A DNA stretch of 62,597 nt from Faecalibacterium hattorii (GCF_003287455.1 NZ_PRLC01000017.1:1-62597); one strand, 5' to 3'. Shown: positions 7,864-16,808, counted from the stretch's first letter. Notes: generated from the sequence alone by a model not told the origin. Made by a program: numbers and translations.

Positions 7864-7883
7864 TTCGAGTCCTGTACCGCCAC
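7864..7883 (+). other. tRNA 3'-end-like sequence (possible attachment-site scar)
   Basis: TTCGAGTCCTGTACCGCCAC nearly repeats the T-arm and acceptor end of the tRNA-Val at 10403-10478, with one base missing, but on the opposite strand. It abuts the end of the recombinase gene. It could be an old integration scar or part of a widespread repeat; the orientation argues against a simple attL/attR pair. Confidence 0.35.
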
Positions 7884-9388
7884 TAACAAAAAATCCCCAG
7901 ACGAATGTCTGAGGATTTTTGTGGTGGAGCATTGTCCACAGCACTCGAACCCAACACTTCCTCACGGGTGACCGTTTTGGCATCATCCGTGAAGTTGAAA
8001 TTGAGTACGACCCGGTCATCAAAGACGTAGACCGAGTTGACAAAGGTATCAATGATCTGCCGCTGGTGCTCCGTGCTGCCCACGTCACCCTTGCGGAATT
8101 TTTCAAGCCAGAACCGAATCCACTCACGGGTCAGGACGGGCTTTTTCAGCTCTTCTTCCAGAATGCTGGTGTTCAGGGCTTCTTTCCGGGCTTCCAGCTC
8201 GTCCAACCGCTGCTTGGTAGTCGGGGTCAGGATGCCCTGTTCAATGGCTTCCAGAAGGTTTGCCAGCCGCTTCTCCGTGTCCCGGAGCTGCTCTTTCAGG
8301 ACAGGCAGCCGGGTGTTCTCCTTCTGCTGGGCATCCATGACCAAATCTATCAGCCGTTCGATGATTTCATCGCTGAAAATCACCTTAATGGCGGTATCCA
8401 CCACGAACCGTTCCAGCGGCTCCTTGCGGATGGCTTTCAGGTCGCAGTGCGCCTTGCCGTGGCGTTTGGCGTTGCCGCACTTATAATAATAGTAGGTGTT
8501 CCCCATGTGGCTGGTGCCGCTTTCGCCACCCATCAGGGTACCGCACTTGCCACAGAACAGCTTGGTGGTCAACAAATAGCTCACATCCTCTTTTGCAGGC
8601 CGACCATGGGCGATCCTGTTCTGCTCAAAACGCTGCTGCACCCGGTCAAACAGATCCTGGTCAACAATGGCCGGAATGCCGCCCGGCGTCACAATGTCCT
8701 TGTAGCGGTATTCGCCGATGTAGCGGCGGTTGCGGAAGATCTGGAAGAAGCTGTTCTTCACGAACGGCTTCCCGGTGCGGGTACGCAGGCCGCGCTCGTT
8801 CAGGGAGGCGGCAATCTTCTCAGCCGGTTCGCCGTCGGCATACCGGGTGAAGATCTCTTGCACGATGGGAGCCGTTTCCGGGTCGATATGGTACAGCCTG
8901 TCCTCCTTGCCGATGGTGAAGCCCAGCGGCACCACACCGCCGTTGTACTTGCACTGGAGGGCGTTTTCGCGCTCACCGCGCGCCACTTTCAGGGCGAGTT
9001 CGGCGGAATAGTATTCCGCCATGCCAATCAGCATACTCTCCACCATAATGCCTTCAGGCCCCTGCGAGATGGGTTCCATGGCAGACACCAGATGGACACC
9101 GTTCTTTTCCAGCTGGTACTTGTAGTTCACGGCATCGAACCGATTCCGGGCAAAGCGGTCGAGTTTCCAGACCAGAACCACATCGAAGATTTTCTTTGCG
9201 CTGTCCTTAATCATCCGCTGGAAGTCCGGGCGGTCATCCGTCTTGGCAGAGTAGGCACGGTCGATGTAGGTGCCGACCACGGTGATACCGTTCTTCTCGG
9301 CGTAGTCCTTGCAGTCGTGCAGCTGTCCTTCAATGGACGCTTCTCTCTGGCTGTCGGATGAATAGCGGGCATAAATCACGGCGGTCAT
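7883..9388 (-). CDS. Large serine recombinase
   Basis: 501 residues. The N-terminal resolvase domain (3-150) starts IYARYSSDSQREASIEGQ, with the nucleophile serine in YSSDSQ and the arginine motif KLDRFARN. A recombinase domain follows (160-265; RNRRYIGEY), then a zinc ribbon (CGKCG … YYYYKCGNAKRHGKAHC, about 285-330) and a coiled coil (about 360-425). This is the architecture of site-specific integrases of mobilisable elements. Start at 9388 follows AGGAGGTGCAACT; an in-frame extension to 9532 crosses the promoter. No relaxase or transfer genes are nearby, so the element is either minimal or decayed. Confidence 0.92.
   Translation of the reverse strand: MTAVIYARYSSDSQREASIEGQLHDCKDYAEKNGITVVGTYIDRAYSAKTDDRPDFQRMIKDSAKKIFDVVLVWKLDRFARNRFDAVNYKYQLEKNGVHLVSAMEPISQGPEGIMVESMLIGMAEYYSAELALKVARGERENALQCKYNGGVVPLGFTIGKEDRLYHIDPETAPIVQEIFTRYADGEPAEKIAASLNERGLRTRTGKPFVKNSFFQIFRNRRYIGEYRYKDIVTPGGIPAIVDQDLFDRVQQRFEQNRIAHGRPAKEDVSYLLTTKLFCGKCGTLMGGESGTSHMGNTYYYYKCGNAKRHGKAHCDLKAIRKEPLERFVVDTAIKVIFSDEIIERLIDLVMDAQQKENTRLPVLKEQLRDTEKRLANLLEAIEQGILTPTTKQRLDELEARKEALNTSILEEELKKPVLTREWIRFWLEKFRKGDVGSTEHQRQIIDTFVNSVYVFDDRVVLNFNFTDDAKTVTREEVLGSSAVDNAPPQKSSDIRLGIFC
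7888..7920 (-). terminator. Terminator at the recombinase end
   Basis: AAAAATCC-C-CAGAC / GTCTG-A-GGATTTTT hairpin. It overlaps the last codons of the recombinase gene and has T-runs in both directions. Confidence 0.6.
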
Positions 9389-9425
9389 AGTTGCACCTCC
9401 TTGGCAGCGTGTTCGGGTTGTCTTT

Positions 9426-9454
9426 ATAGTATCGGGGCAAGCGCAGCTTGTCAA
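9426..9454 (-). promoter_or_regulatory. Recombinase promoter
   Basis: Minus-strand TTGACA (9449-9454) and TACTAT (9426-9431), 17-base spacing, 38 bases before the start codon. Bases 9455-9631 upstream hold only small palindromes (AATTTTCAATTCTTGAAAATTTT) and no gene. Confidence 0.8.
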
Positions 9455-9631
9455 CAATCTGCGAACAGATTGAAATGTGAAAATTGCGAAACGCAGCGAA
9501 AAAGGTGAGAGCAAGAATCGTCCCGTGGCCACAAATTTTCAATTCTTGAAAATTTTCTGCCCCTTGGGACAGCTTCTTGTTGGGGCGTGCCTGCCCCAAA
9601 CCCTGCTGGAACGAGTACGGCAAACTGGAAT

Positions 9632-9949
9632 TTATATCCGGTACTTGTCTCGATTTATAGTCATATCAACCAAATGAAATACAAGTAAGATAATAAAAAA
9701 AACGGAAACTATTATTATTCCTGCGCCCGGCTTGATAAAATCAATTATACCGCCAAGACAAAAGAGCATTGCCCATGTCTTAATCCGTTTTCCAGTAACT
9801 CTGCATATTTTCTCTGTGTTTAATCCAGTATAATCTCCTGATAAAAACAGCACACTTCTTTCTGTATTCCTTGATTTGATAAAAAATCTTCCAACAAAAA
9901 AGAGAACAGTTGCCATCAGTAAATCAATAAATATAATTATTATTTTCAT
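9632..9949 (-). CDS. Small membrane protein, DUF3784-like
   Basis: 105 residues with an N-terminal transmembrane segment (2-22), a short loop with SGDYTGLNTEKICRVTGK, then two more hydrophobic segments (about 58-70 and 74-95). The loop pattern (AGYNT…, K-LC-F-GK) resembles DUF3784 proteins of Firmicutes. Start at 9949 (MKIIIIFID) follows GAGGTG; the ATG at 9985 lacks an RBS. It is AT-rich compared with its neighbours and lies inside the accessory segment. Function unknown. Confidence 0.6.
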   Translation of the reverse strand: MKIIIIFIDLLMATVLFFVGRFFIKSRNTERSVLFLSGDYTGLNTEKICRVTGKRIKTWAMLFCLGGIIDFIKPGAGIIIVSVFFIILLVFHLVDMTINRDKYRI

Positions 9950-10092
9950 TTTCAACACCTCTAATTCTAAGTTCACAACTTCCAATTTACTGGGCTAAGC
10001 CGAGTATACCACACTCCTCCATGAAAGAACACCCCGATATAGTGAAATTTTTCCATTTTTCTGCGTACGTGCGTACACGCTCCGCAGGGATT

Positions 10093-10149
10093 CTAAGGGG
10101 GCTGCCCCCTTAGCACACGGACTTTGGAACAAAGTCTAGTGTGTTACAC
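10093..10149. repeat. Palindrome cluster with mobile-element-type repeat, copy 1
   Basis: CTAAGGGGGC-T-GCCCCCTTAG (10093-10113) is immediately followed by a second palindrome built on ACTTTG…CAAAGT and ending TCTAGTGTGTTACACC. The second part recurs at 38588-38625. Together with the repeats at 10226-10248 and 10262-10300 it accounts for most of the 450-base gene-free stretch 9950-10402. Confidence 0.65.
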
Positions 10150-10225
10150 CTTGTCAGAGGTGTACAGGCTCCCGGTATGCACGTATGCAGCGACTACCCC
10201 CAAACGCGCCATATAGGGGGACGAC

Positions 10226-10248
10226 CAAGTTCGCACAAAGCGAACTTG
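10226..10248. repeat. Short inverted repeat
   Basis: CAAGTTCG / CGAACTTG arms with a 7-base loop. No T-run; role unknown. Confidence 0.5.
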
Positions 10249-10261
10249 ATTCCGCAAAGCA

Positions 10262-10300
10262 AAAGGCAGGATACCACCGTTATAGTGATACCCTGCCTTT
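10262..10300. repeat. Palindromic repeat, copy 2
   Basis: AAAGGCAGGATACCA…TGATACCCTGCCTTT, nearly identical to 7663-7701 and also followed by a related CGCTCTG segment. The paired copies bound the recombinase region. Confidence 0.7.
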
Positions 10301-10345
10301 GCTCGTTTAACGCTCTGTGTAGTCCTTCCGCAGAATCTCCGATAA

Positions 10346-10394
10346 ACAAAAAACGTACCCGAACCCTTTTTCATAAAGAATCGGGTTCGAGTAC
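10346..10394 (-). terminator. tRNA-Val terminator
   Basis: On the minus strand GTACTCGAACCC pairs with GGGTTCGGGTAC and is followed by GTTTTTTG. It lies 9 bases beyond the tRNA 3' end. Confidence 0.85.
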
Positions 10395-10402
10395 GAACTG
10401 TA

Positions 10403-10478
10403 TGGTGGACGGTACAGGACTCGAACCTGTGACCTCCTGCACGTCAAGCAGATGCTCTACCAGCTGAGCTAACCGTCC
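10403..10478 (-). tRNA. tRNA-Val (anticodon GAC)
   Basis: 76 bases with encoded CCA. Acceptor arm GGACGGT/ACCGTCC, D-arm AGCTCAGCTGGTAGAGC, anticodon stem TCTGC with loop TTGACGT (anticodon GAC), T-arm CAGGTTCGAGTCCTG. It reads GUC/GUU valine codons. The mobile segment 7.6-10.3 kb ends next to it. valS at 56.2 kb is under a T-box that would sense this or another tRNA-Val. Confidence 0.97.
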
Positions 10479-10615
10479 AGATGTCGTATCGACTCAGATA
10501 TCTTACCACATCTTCCGGGAAAAAGCAAGCTCTTTTTTGCAAAAAACAAATTTTTTCGCAGGGGGCAGCAAATCAGGAAAAATCGAGCGGTCCTTTTTGC
10601 CGCGTCTGCGGCTTT

Positions 10616-11209
10616 TCAGCCGAACGCTTTCCGTATAATATCGTACAGCACCGGCTTCATGGCATCGATGTTGTCGGGTTTGCCTTCGAGGATGGACGAA
10701 TAGCACACCGACATGCACATGCTGCCGAGGGAGGTGATGCGCTGGTAGATCTCCCGCTCGGTGCGGCCGGCCATTTCGGGGCTGGCGAGGATGGTGTGGA
10801 ACAGTTTGCGCATCAGCGGCTCGGCCTCGCCGGAGGCTTCGATCTGGTCCAGCCCCGGCCAGACGAAGCTGCGCTCCAGAAAGCGGAGCAGCAGGGTGTC
10901 CTTCCGCAGGGCCTCGATGATGTGATCGATCACGAAGATCATCTTGTCCGGGAAGCTGTCCAGCCCGGCGGTGTGCTCACAGGCGGTCACAGCGTCGTCC
11001 AGCAGCTGATAGCTCACCCGCGCCAGCAGCGCTTGGGTCACCGCGCCCTTGTCGGCAAAGTAGAGATAGAACGTGCCCTTGCCGACCTTTGCGCGGGAGG
11101 TGATCTCCTCTACGCTGGTCTTGGCGGCACCCCGCTCCAAAAACAGCTCATATGCGGCGTCCAGAAGCGCCCGGCGCTTCTCCTGTTTTTTGCCTTCCAC
11201 AGTGCTCAT
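10616..11209 (-). CDS. TetR/AcrR-family repressor
   Basis: 197 residues from MSTVEGKK. The N-terminal helix-turn-helix is typical: LLDAAYELFLERGAAKTSVEEI then KVGKGTFYLYFADKGAV. The C-terminal ligand domain is not assignable to a known effector. It is divergent from an MMPL exporter and separated from it by a perfect inverted repeat, so it most likely represses both. An in-frame ATG at 11257 would add 16 residues; the GAGGAA before 11209 is slightly distant, so the start is uncertain. Confidence 0.88.
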   Translation of the reverse strand: MSTVEGKKQEKRRALLDAAYELFLERGAAKTSVEEITSRAKVGKGTFYLYFADKGAVTQALLARVSYQLLDDAVTACEHTAGLDSFPDKMIFVIDHIIEALRKDTLLLRFLERSFVWPGLDQIEASGEAEPLMRKLFHTILASPEMAGRTEREIYQRITSLGSMCMSVCYSSILEGKPDNIDAMKPVLYDIIRKAFG

Positions 11210-11332
11210 GCTTTGAGTCGATTCCTCTTTTCTTCGATGTTCTGTCGTGTACACCATATTTTAGCAATGGTCACGCCGCGGCGCAAGCCCCTAAATGGCC
11301 GGAAGCACTATACAATTTTGGCTCGGTGATAA

Positions 11333-11357
11333 AAAAACTGACGTTTGGTCAGTTTTT
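11333..11357. promoter_or_regulatory. Putative TetR operator
   Basis: AAAAACTGAC-GTTTG-GTCAGTTTTT: perfect 10-base arms with a 5-base centre, directly before the -35 box of the exporter promoter. Geometry suits a TetR dimer; binding by the adjacent regulator is inference. Confidence 0.7.
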
Positions 11358-11360
11358 GGC

Positions 11361-11388
11361 TTGACAGTTTTTTCCGGGTTGCTATAAT
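11361..11388 (+). promoter_or_regulatory. MMPL operon promoter
   Basis: TTGACA (11361-11366) and TATAAT (11383-11388), 16 bases apart, 4 bases after the putative operator. A small hairpin AAGTGAC/GTCACTT follows in the leader. Confidence 0.85.
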
Positions 11389-11462
11389 AGTGCTTGCTCA
11401 GAAGTGACCGTGAGTCACTTTTCCGCACACCATTCCAATCCAACATCCAATGGAGGGTTTTC

Positions 11463-13562
11463 ATGAAAAAGATCGCACAGGGCATCGTGCGTCTGCGCAA
11501 GCTGATCTTAACAGTAGCAATCCTGCTGTTGATCCCTTCCGCCATCGGCGCCATTGCCACCCGCATCAACTATGACGTCCTCACCTATCTGCCGCAGGAG
11601 CTGGACTCCATGATCGGCGAGCAGATCCTTGAGAACGACTTCCATCTGGCTTCGACCGGTATGATCACGGTCGAGGGCCTCCCCACCAACGAGCTCATCG
11701 CCATGAAGAAGGACATCGAGGCCGTTCCCGGCGTCACCCAAGCGTTCTGGCTGAGCGATGTGCTGGACCCCAGCGTGCCGAAGGAAATGCTCCCGGCGGA
11801 CGTCCAGCAGTTCATGTTCGGCAAAAATGATTCCACCATGCTCATCGTCCGGTTCGACGGCCCCAGCGCCAGCGATGAGACGATGAACGCCGTTGGGCAG
11901 ATCAAGAAGGTGCTCCGGAAGGACTGCTTCTTCGGCGGCATGAGCGTCATTTTGCAGGACACCAAGACCCTGATCAATCAGGAAATGCCGCTGTACGTCC
12001 TCTGCGCTGTAGGTGCAAGCTTGCTGGTGCTCTTCCTCTCGCTGGAAAGCACCATCACGCCGCTGCTGTTCATGCTGGGCCTTTTGTTCCCCATCGTGTA
12101 CAACTTCGGCACCAACATCTTCCTTGGTCAGATCAGTTACATCACACAGGCCCTTTCCACGGTGCTGCAGCTGGGTGTCACGATGGACTTCTCCATCTTC
12201 CTGCTCCACCGCTATCAGGAGGAAAAAGAGCTCCGCTCCTCCAATGAGGAAGCCATGGTCAGCGCCATCTGCAAGACCATGACCTCCATCTCCGCTTCCT
12301 CCCTGACCACCATCGCGGGCTTCCTTGCCCTGTGCGCCATGCGCCTGACGCTGGGCCGCGATATCGGCCTTGTCATGGCAAAGGGCGTGGCGCTGGGTGT
12401 CATCTGCACCGTCGTCGTCCTGCCCGCGCTGATCCTCACTTTTGATAAGTGGGTCGAGAAGTACAAGCACCGCACCGTCATTCCCCGGCTCACCAAGCTG
12501 AGCTACTTCGTCTCGAAGCACGCAGCGCCCATCGTGGCCATCTTCCTTGTGCTGCTGGTCCCCTTTGCCGTTGCGCAGAACAAGACAGAAGTCTACTACA
12601 CCCTGTTCGACTCCCTGCCCCAAGACCTGACCGGCATTGTCGGCACCAACAAGCTGGGCGAGGACTTTGGCATGACCACCTCCCACTTCATCCTCGTTCA
12701 CGACGACCTGAGTGCCTCCCAAGTCTCTGACCTGTGCGACGAACTCAAGGACATCGACGGCATCACGCAGGTGGTCAGCCTCGATTCCATCACCGGCCCC
12801 GGCTTCGATACCAGTCTGCTGCCCGACAGCGTGACCGAGATCCTGCAGTCCGGCGGGTACAAGCTGATCCTTGCCAACAGCTCCTATAAGACCGGCACCG
12901 ACGCCATCAACGCCCAAGTGGATGAGATGAACGCCGCCATCAAGGCGGTGGACCCCGAAGGCGTCATGACCGGCGAGGGTGCCATGACCAAAGACCTGAT
13001 CGAGGTCGCGGATGTGGACTTCAAGAACGTCAACGTCTGGTCCATCATGGCCGTTGCCGTCATCATCCTGATCTCCTTCCGCAGCCTGTCCATCCCGGTG
13101 CTGCTGGTCGCCAGCATTGAAGCCGCCATCGCCATCAACATGGGCATCCCGTACTTCACCGGTACCCAGCTGCCCTTTATCGCCAGCATCGTCATCGGCA
13201 CCATCCAGCTGGGCGCAACGGTGGACTACTCCATCCTGATGACCACCCGCTACCACGAGGAGCGCGCCTACGGCCGCACCCCGCAGGAGGCAGCGCAGCA
13301 GTCTCTGGAGCATTGCAGCCAGTCCATCCTGACCAGCGGCCTGACCTTCTTCGCGGCCACGGTCGGCGTGGCTGCCATCAGCAAGATGGAGCTGCTGCAG
13401 AGCATCTGTCGGCTCATCTCCCGCGGTGCTCTGATCAGTATGGTTGTCATTCTGGTGGTCCTGCCCGCCGCCCTGATGCTGCTGGACTGGATCATCCGCC
13501 ACACCACGATGCACTGGCTCGTGCCCGAATACGCCAACGCCAAGAAGTCTGAGAAGGAGTAA
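11463..13562 (+). CDS. MMPL/RND-family exporter
   Basis: 699 residues. Two repeated halves, each with an N-terminal helix (about 10-32 and 357-375), an external domain, and a block of 5 helices (about 180-335 and 535-680). Motifs TMDFSIFLLHRYQEE and ATVDYSILMTTRYHEE are the RND signature helices, with Asp in the fourth helix of each half. The family exports lipids, peptides or small molecules using proton motive force. ATG 11463 follows GGAGGG. It is 5 bases upstream of a secreted heptad-repeat protein and divergent from TetR. Confidence 0.92.
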   Translation: MKKIAQGIVRLRKLILTVAILLLIPSAIGAIATRINYDVLTYLPQELDSMIGEQILENDFHLASTGMITVEGLPTNELIAMKKDIEAVPGVTQAFWLSDVLDPSVPKEMLPADVQQFMFGKNDSTMLIVRFDGPSASDETMNAVGQIKKVLRKDCFFGGMSVILQDTKTLINQEMPLYVLCAVGASLLVLFLSLESTITPLLFMLGLLFPIVYNFGTNIFLGQISYITQALSTVLQLGVTMDFSIFLLHRYQEEKELRSSNEEAMVSAICKTMTSISASSLTTIAGFLALCAMRLTLGRDIGLVMAKGVALGVICTVVVLPALILTFDKWVEKYKHRTVIPRLTKLSYFVSKHAAPIVAIFLVLLVPFAVAQNKTEVYYTLFDSLPQDLTGIVGTNKLGEDFGMTTSHFILVHDDLSASQVSDLCDELKDIDGITQVVSLDSITGPGFDTSLLPDSVTEILQSGGYKLILANSSYKTGTDAINAQVDEMNAAIKAVDPEGVMTGEGAMTKDLIEVADVDFKNVNVWSIMAVAVIILISFRSLSIPVLLVASIEAAIAINMGIPYFTGTQLPFIASIVIGTIQLGATVDYSILMTTRYHEERAYGRTPQEAAQQSLEHCSQSILTSGLTFFAATVGVAAISKMELLQSICRLISRGALISMVVILVVLPAALMLLDWIIRHTTMHWLVPEYANAKKSEKE

Positions 13563-13567
13563 CTACC

Positions 13568-15478
13568 ATGAAAAAATCGCTTCGTATCGCCAGTGCGGCG
13601 CTGGCGCTGACTCTCGCCGCCGGTATGACGATGCCTGCCTTTGCGGCAAGTTCGTCTTCCTTTACCAAATCCGAAAATGTCTATGTTGTGATGAACGCCG
13701 ACGGCTCGGTCCAGAGCACCACCGTCAGCGAACACCTGTACAACGCCGGGGGGCTGTCCTCCGTCACCGATGTGTCCAGCCTGACCAACATCCAGAACAC
13801 CGAGAGCGACGCCGCCTTTACGCAGGACGGCGAGAAGCTGGTCTGGAACACCGACGATACCGATGTTTACTACAAGGGTGACACCGACCGGGCCCTGCCC
13901 ATCGGTGCCAAGGTGACCTACACGCTGGACGGCACCACCGACAGCCTTGAGAACCTGATCGGCAAGAGCGGCCACCTGAAGATCACCGTGGATCTGACCA
14001 ACTACGAGACCGGCACCGTGACCGTCAACGGCAAGGAGCGCACCATCGTGACCCCGCTGGTCACGGCGGTGGGCGTCATCTTCGGGGAAGACGCCTCCAA
14101 CCTGAACGCAGACCACGGCATCGTTGAGTCCGCCGCTAAGAGCAACGTGGCTGCCTTTGTCTGCCTCCCCGGCGTCAAGGATTCCCTGAGCGGTCTGCTG
14201 CCCGATGACCTGTCCGCTGTGGAAGATTATTTGCAGGACAGCGTGACCGTGGAAGCCGATGTGGAGAACCTCGCCGCGCCCCAGATCATGCTGGCCGCTG
14301 CCACCAGCCCCGATGCCCTTGGCACCGACAATGTCTTCGACCTTGACAGCATCAACGAGCTGACCGACGGCATCCAGCAGCTCAACGACGCCATGAGTCA
14401 GCTGATGGACGGTGCTTCTCAATTGGAGGACGGCGTGAGCCAACTGGCCGACGGTACGCTGGCCCTGCTGGACGGTGCTTCTCAGTTGAACACCGGTGCC
14501 GCTGCCCTGAATGACGGCCTTGGCCAACTGACCAACGGCCTCGATACCCTGACCTCCAACAACGACGCCCTGAACAGCGCCGCCCAGCAGGTCGCTGACG
14601 GCGTGCTGGCTTCGGCCAACAGCAGCCTGATGGAGGGCGGCCTCATCGATACCCCGATGACATGGGACAACTACCAGTCCGTCATCGACGAAGTGCTGAC
14701 CATGAACGCAAAGACGCTGGCCGCTGCCCGCAAGAAGATGGTTCGCACCATCTGGGAGCAGGAACCCAGCTTCAAGGACAGCCAGCTCAATCTGGCCCTC
14801 TACCTCTCCGCCACCAAGACCAACCACGACCTTGAGGCTGCTCTGCGCCTGATGCAGAAGTACGACCCCTCGATGATCTGCGGCCTGATCGACCTGCTGA
14901 CCAGCGCCGAGGCCAAGCAGACCGTGCAGGATGAGCTGAAGCTTCAGGCCGAGAACAGCGAGGATATCGCCAATGTCCGCGCTTTGAAGACCAGCCTTTC
15001 TCAGATCCAGCTCTTCGTTTCCAGCGTTGGCCAGTACACCGGCGGCGTGGCCGCTGCGGCGGACGGTGCCCACTCCGCTAAGGACGGCAGCGCCCAACTG
15101 GCCGATGGCACCAAGACCCTTTACGACGGTGTGACCACCCTGAACAATGGTGTGGGGCAGCTTGCCGACGGTTCCACTCGGTTGGCGGACGGCCTGAACC
15201 AGTTCAACGAGGAGGGCATCTCCAAGCTGACCGGCTCCCTCGACACCGACCAGATCCACGCCCTCAAGACCGTGCTGGACGCCATGACCGACCGTCTGGA
15301 GAGCTACACCAGCTTTGCCGGTGCCCCGGAGGAGGCTTCCTCCAACGTGAAGTTCGTCTATAAGACCGGCGAGACCGTGGCCGCTGCCACCAACACCGCC
15401 GAGACCGAGACCACCACCCAGTCCGGCAACTTCTTCACCCGCCTGTGGGAGCGGATCGTGAACCTGTTCAAGTTCTGA
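13568..15478 (+). CDS. Secreted coiled protein with YhgE/Pip-type heptad repeats
   Basis: 636 residues with a clear signal peptide (KKSLRIASAALALTLAAG, AFA cleavage near 27). Residues about 260-340 and 500-560 are runs of the LxDGxxQLxDG heptad repeat found in the external domain of YhgE/Pip and in MmpL-linked proteins. The C-terminus FTRLWERIVNLFKF is amphipathic and could contact the membrane. Its gene is almost contiguous with the MMPL exporter, so it is probably an extracytoplasmic partner of that exporter. No catalytic domain is visible. Exact function unknown. Confidence 0.8.
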   Translation: MKKSLRIASAALALTLAAGMTMPAFAASSSSFTKSENVYVVMNADGSVQSTTVSEHLYNAGGLSSVTDVSSLTNIQNTESDAAFTQDGEKLVWNTDDTDVYYKGDTDRALPIGAKVTYTLDGTTDSLENLIGKSGHLKITVDLTNYETGTVTVNGKERTIVTPLVTAVGVIFGEDASNLNADHGIVESAAKSNVAAFVCLPGVKDSLSGLLPDDLSAVEDYLQDSVTVEADVENLAAPQIMLAAATSPDALGTDNVFDLDSINELTDGIQQLNDAMSQLMDGASQLEDGVSQLADGTLALLDGASQLNTGAAALNDGLGQLTNGLDTLTSNNDALNSAAQQVADGVLASANSSLMEGGLIDTPMTWDNYQSVIDEVLTMNAKTLAAARKKMVRTIWEQEPSFKDSQLNLALYLSATKTNHDLEAALRLMQKYDPSMICGLIDLLTSAEAKQTVQDELKLQAENSEDIANVRALKTSLSQIQLFVSSVGQYTGGVAAAADGAHSAKDGSAQLADGTKTLYDGVTTLNNGVGQLADGSTRLADGLNQFNEEGISKLTGSLDTDQIHALKTVLDAMTDRLESYTSFAGAPEEASSNVKFVYKTGETVAAATNTAETETTTQSGNFFTRLWERIVNLFKF

Positions 15479-15499
15479 TCGTTTTCGAAAAACAGCCCC

Positions 15500-15542
15500 A
15501 AAGCCGCTGAGCAGCACCCGCTGCCCGGCGGCTTTGACTTTT
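15500..15542 (+). terminator. Terminator of the MMPL operon
   Basis: AAAGCCGC…GCGGCTTT stem followed by GACTTTTTT. Confidence 0.85.
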
Positions 15543-15597
15543 TTCCCCGGCGGGCGTACAATAAAGCCAAAAACTGAACCACTGGGAGGAAGATACC

Positions 15598-16602
15598 ATG
15601 TCGAAACAGATCCTTGTCTGTCTGCCGCTCCGTGAAGAGCAGAAACGGGCGATGCAGCAAGCGGCCCCGGAAGCGGAGTTTCGCTTCACCGTCCCTGCGG
15701 ACGTGACGGCGGAGGACGTCCGCTGGGCCGATGCCGTACTGGGCAATGTGCCGGTGGAACTCATCCGGCAGAACGACCGTCTGGAATGGTTCCAGTCCAA
15801 TACGGCCGGGCCGGACGCTTATCTGGCCCCCGGTGTGCTGCCGGAACGCTGTGTGGTCACCAATGCCACCGGGGCTTACGGTCTTGCCATCAGCGAGTGG
15901 ATGCTGGGCATGTGGCTGGGGCTGCAGAAGGACCTCTTCCTCTACCGTGACCGCCAGAACCGCAGCGAATGGGCCCCCACCGGCCACTCCGTCCGCAGCG
16001 TGTACGGTTCGCGGGTGCTCTGCGTCGGCATGGGGGACATCGGTTCGAACTTTGCCCGCCGGGCGCACGCATTGGGGGCCGAGGTGGTGGGCGTCCGCCG
16101 CACGGTCCACCCGGACACCCCCTGCCCCGATTACTGTCTGCGGGTGGTGCCCCAAAGCCAGATGGACGCTGAGCTGCCCGAAGCCGACCTTGTGGCCCTG
16201 AGTCTGCCCGGCACGCCGGAGACGAAGCATCTGTTCCACCGGGAGCGGATCGCCAAGTGCAAGCCCGGTGCCATCCTGATGAATGTGGGCCGGGGCAGCG
16301 TGGTGGACCACATGGCGCTGTATGAGGCTGTCCACAGCGGCCGGCTCTTCGGCGCGGCGCTGGATGTGACCGAGCCGGAACCCCTGCCCAGAGACCACCC
16401 GCTCTGGCGTGAGCCGGGGGTGATCATCACGCCCCATGTGTCCGGCGGGTTCAGTCTGCCCAAGACGCTGGACAACATCGCGGACATCTTTGTCCACAAC
16501 CTGAAGAAATACGCAGCCGGTCAGCCGCTGGATAATCAGGTCAGCCGCAAAACGCTGTACGTCAGTGGCGGGGCCGGGGAGCGGCTGCTCAGCACCTTTT
16601 AA
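15598..16602 (+). CDS. D-isomer-specific 2-hydroxyacid dehydrogenase
   Basis: 334 residues. NAD-binding motif GMGDIG (near 149-154), catalytic arginine in VGRGSVV (near 236), glutamate in DVTEPEPLP and histidine in PHVSGG (near 280). It interconverts a 2-keto acid and a D-2-hydroxy acid; substrate not predictable (family includes glyoxylate/hydroxypyruvate and 2-ketoisocaproate reductases). Monocistronic, with strong terminators on both sides. RBS GGGAGGA precedes the ATG. Confidence 0.88.
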   Translation: MSKQILVCLPLREEQKRAMQQAAPEAEFRFTVPADVTAEDVRWADAVLGNVPVELIRQNDRLEWFQSNTAGPDAYLAPGVLPERCVVTNATGAYGLAISEWMLGMWLGLQKDLFLYRDRQNRSEWAPTGHSVRSVYGSRVLCVGMGDIGSNFARRAHALGAEVVGVRRTVHPDTPCPDYCLRVVPQSQMDAELPEADLVALSLPGTPETKHLFHRERIAKCKPGAILMNVGRGSVVDHMALYEAVHSGRLFGAALDVTEPEPLPRDHPLWREPGVIITPHVSGGFSLPKTLDNIADIFVHNLKKYAAGQPLDNQVSRKTLYVSGGAGERLLSTF

Positions 16603-16626
16603 GAAACGATCATAGGATACTACCTT

Positions 16627-16670
16627 CCCGCAAAGCTGGAGCTTGCAGCCAGCTTTGCGGGAATTTTTTT
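16627..16670 (+). terminator. Strong terminator after the dehydrogenase
   Basis: CCCGCAAAGCTGG / CCAGCTTTGCGGG perfect 13-base stem followed by AATTTTTTT. Confidence 0.95.
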
Positions 16671-16779
16671 GCCCGATTTTTGCGCAGAAAAGCGGTCGAA
16701 CGGTCATGAACAAGCTGGCAAAAACTGGCAAACGATCGAATGACCTTACAAAAACGAACGATTTGTCGCACGATTTTCG

Positions 16780-16808
16780 TTGACCTGCGGTACGATTCTG
16801 CTTATAAT
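16780..16808 (+). promoter_or_regulatory. Promoter of the Pel-type operon
   Basis: TTGACC (16780-16785) and TATAAT (16803-16808) with 17-base spacing, 75 bases before the first gene. The leader shows no c-di-GMP riboswitch consensus. Confidence 0.8.

Noticed and set aside
10141-10467. 108-codon plus-strand ORF ending in GLEPVTSCTSSRC
   Set aside because: It runs antisense through the tRNA-Val gene and two palindromes; such translations are a common artefact.
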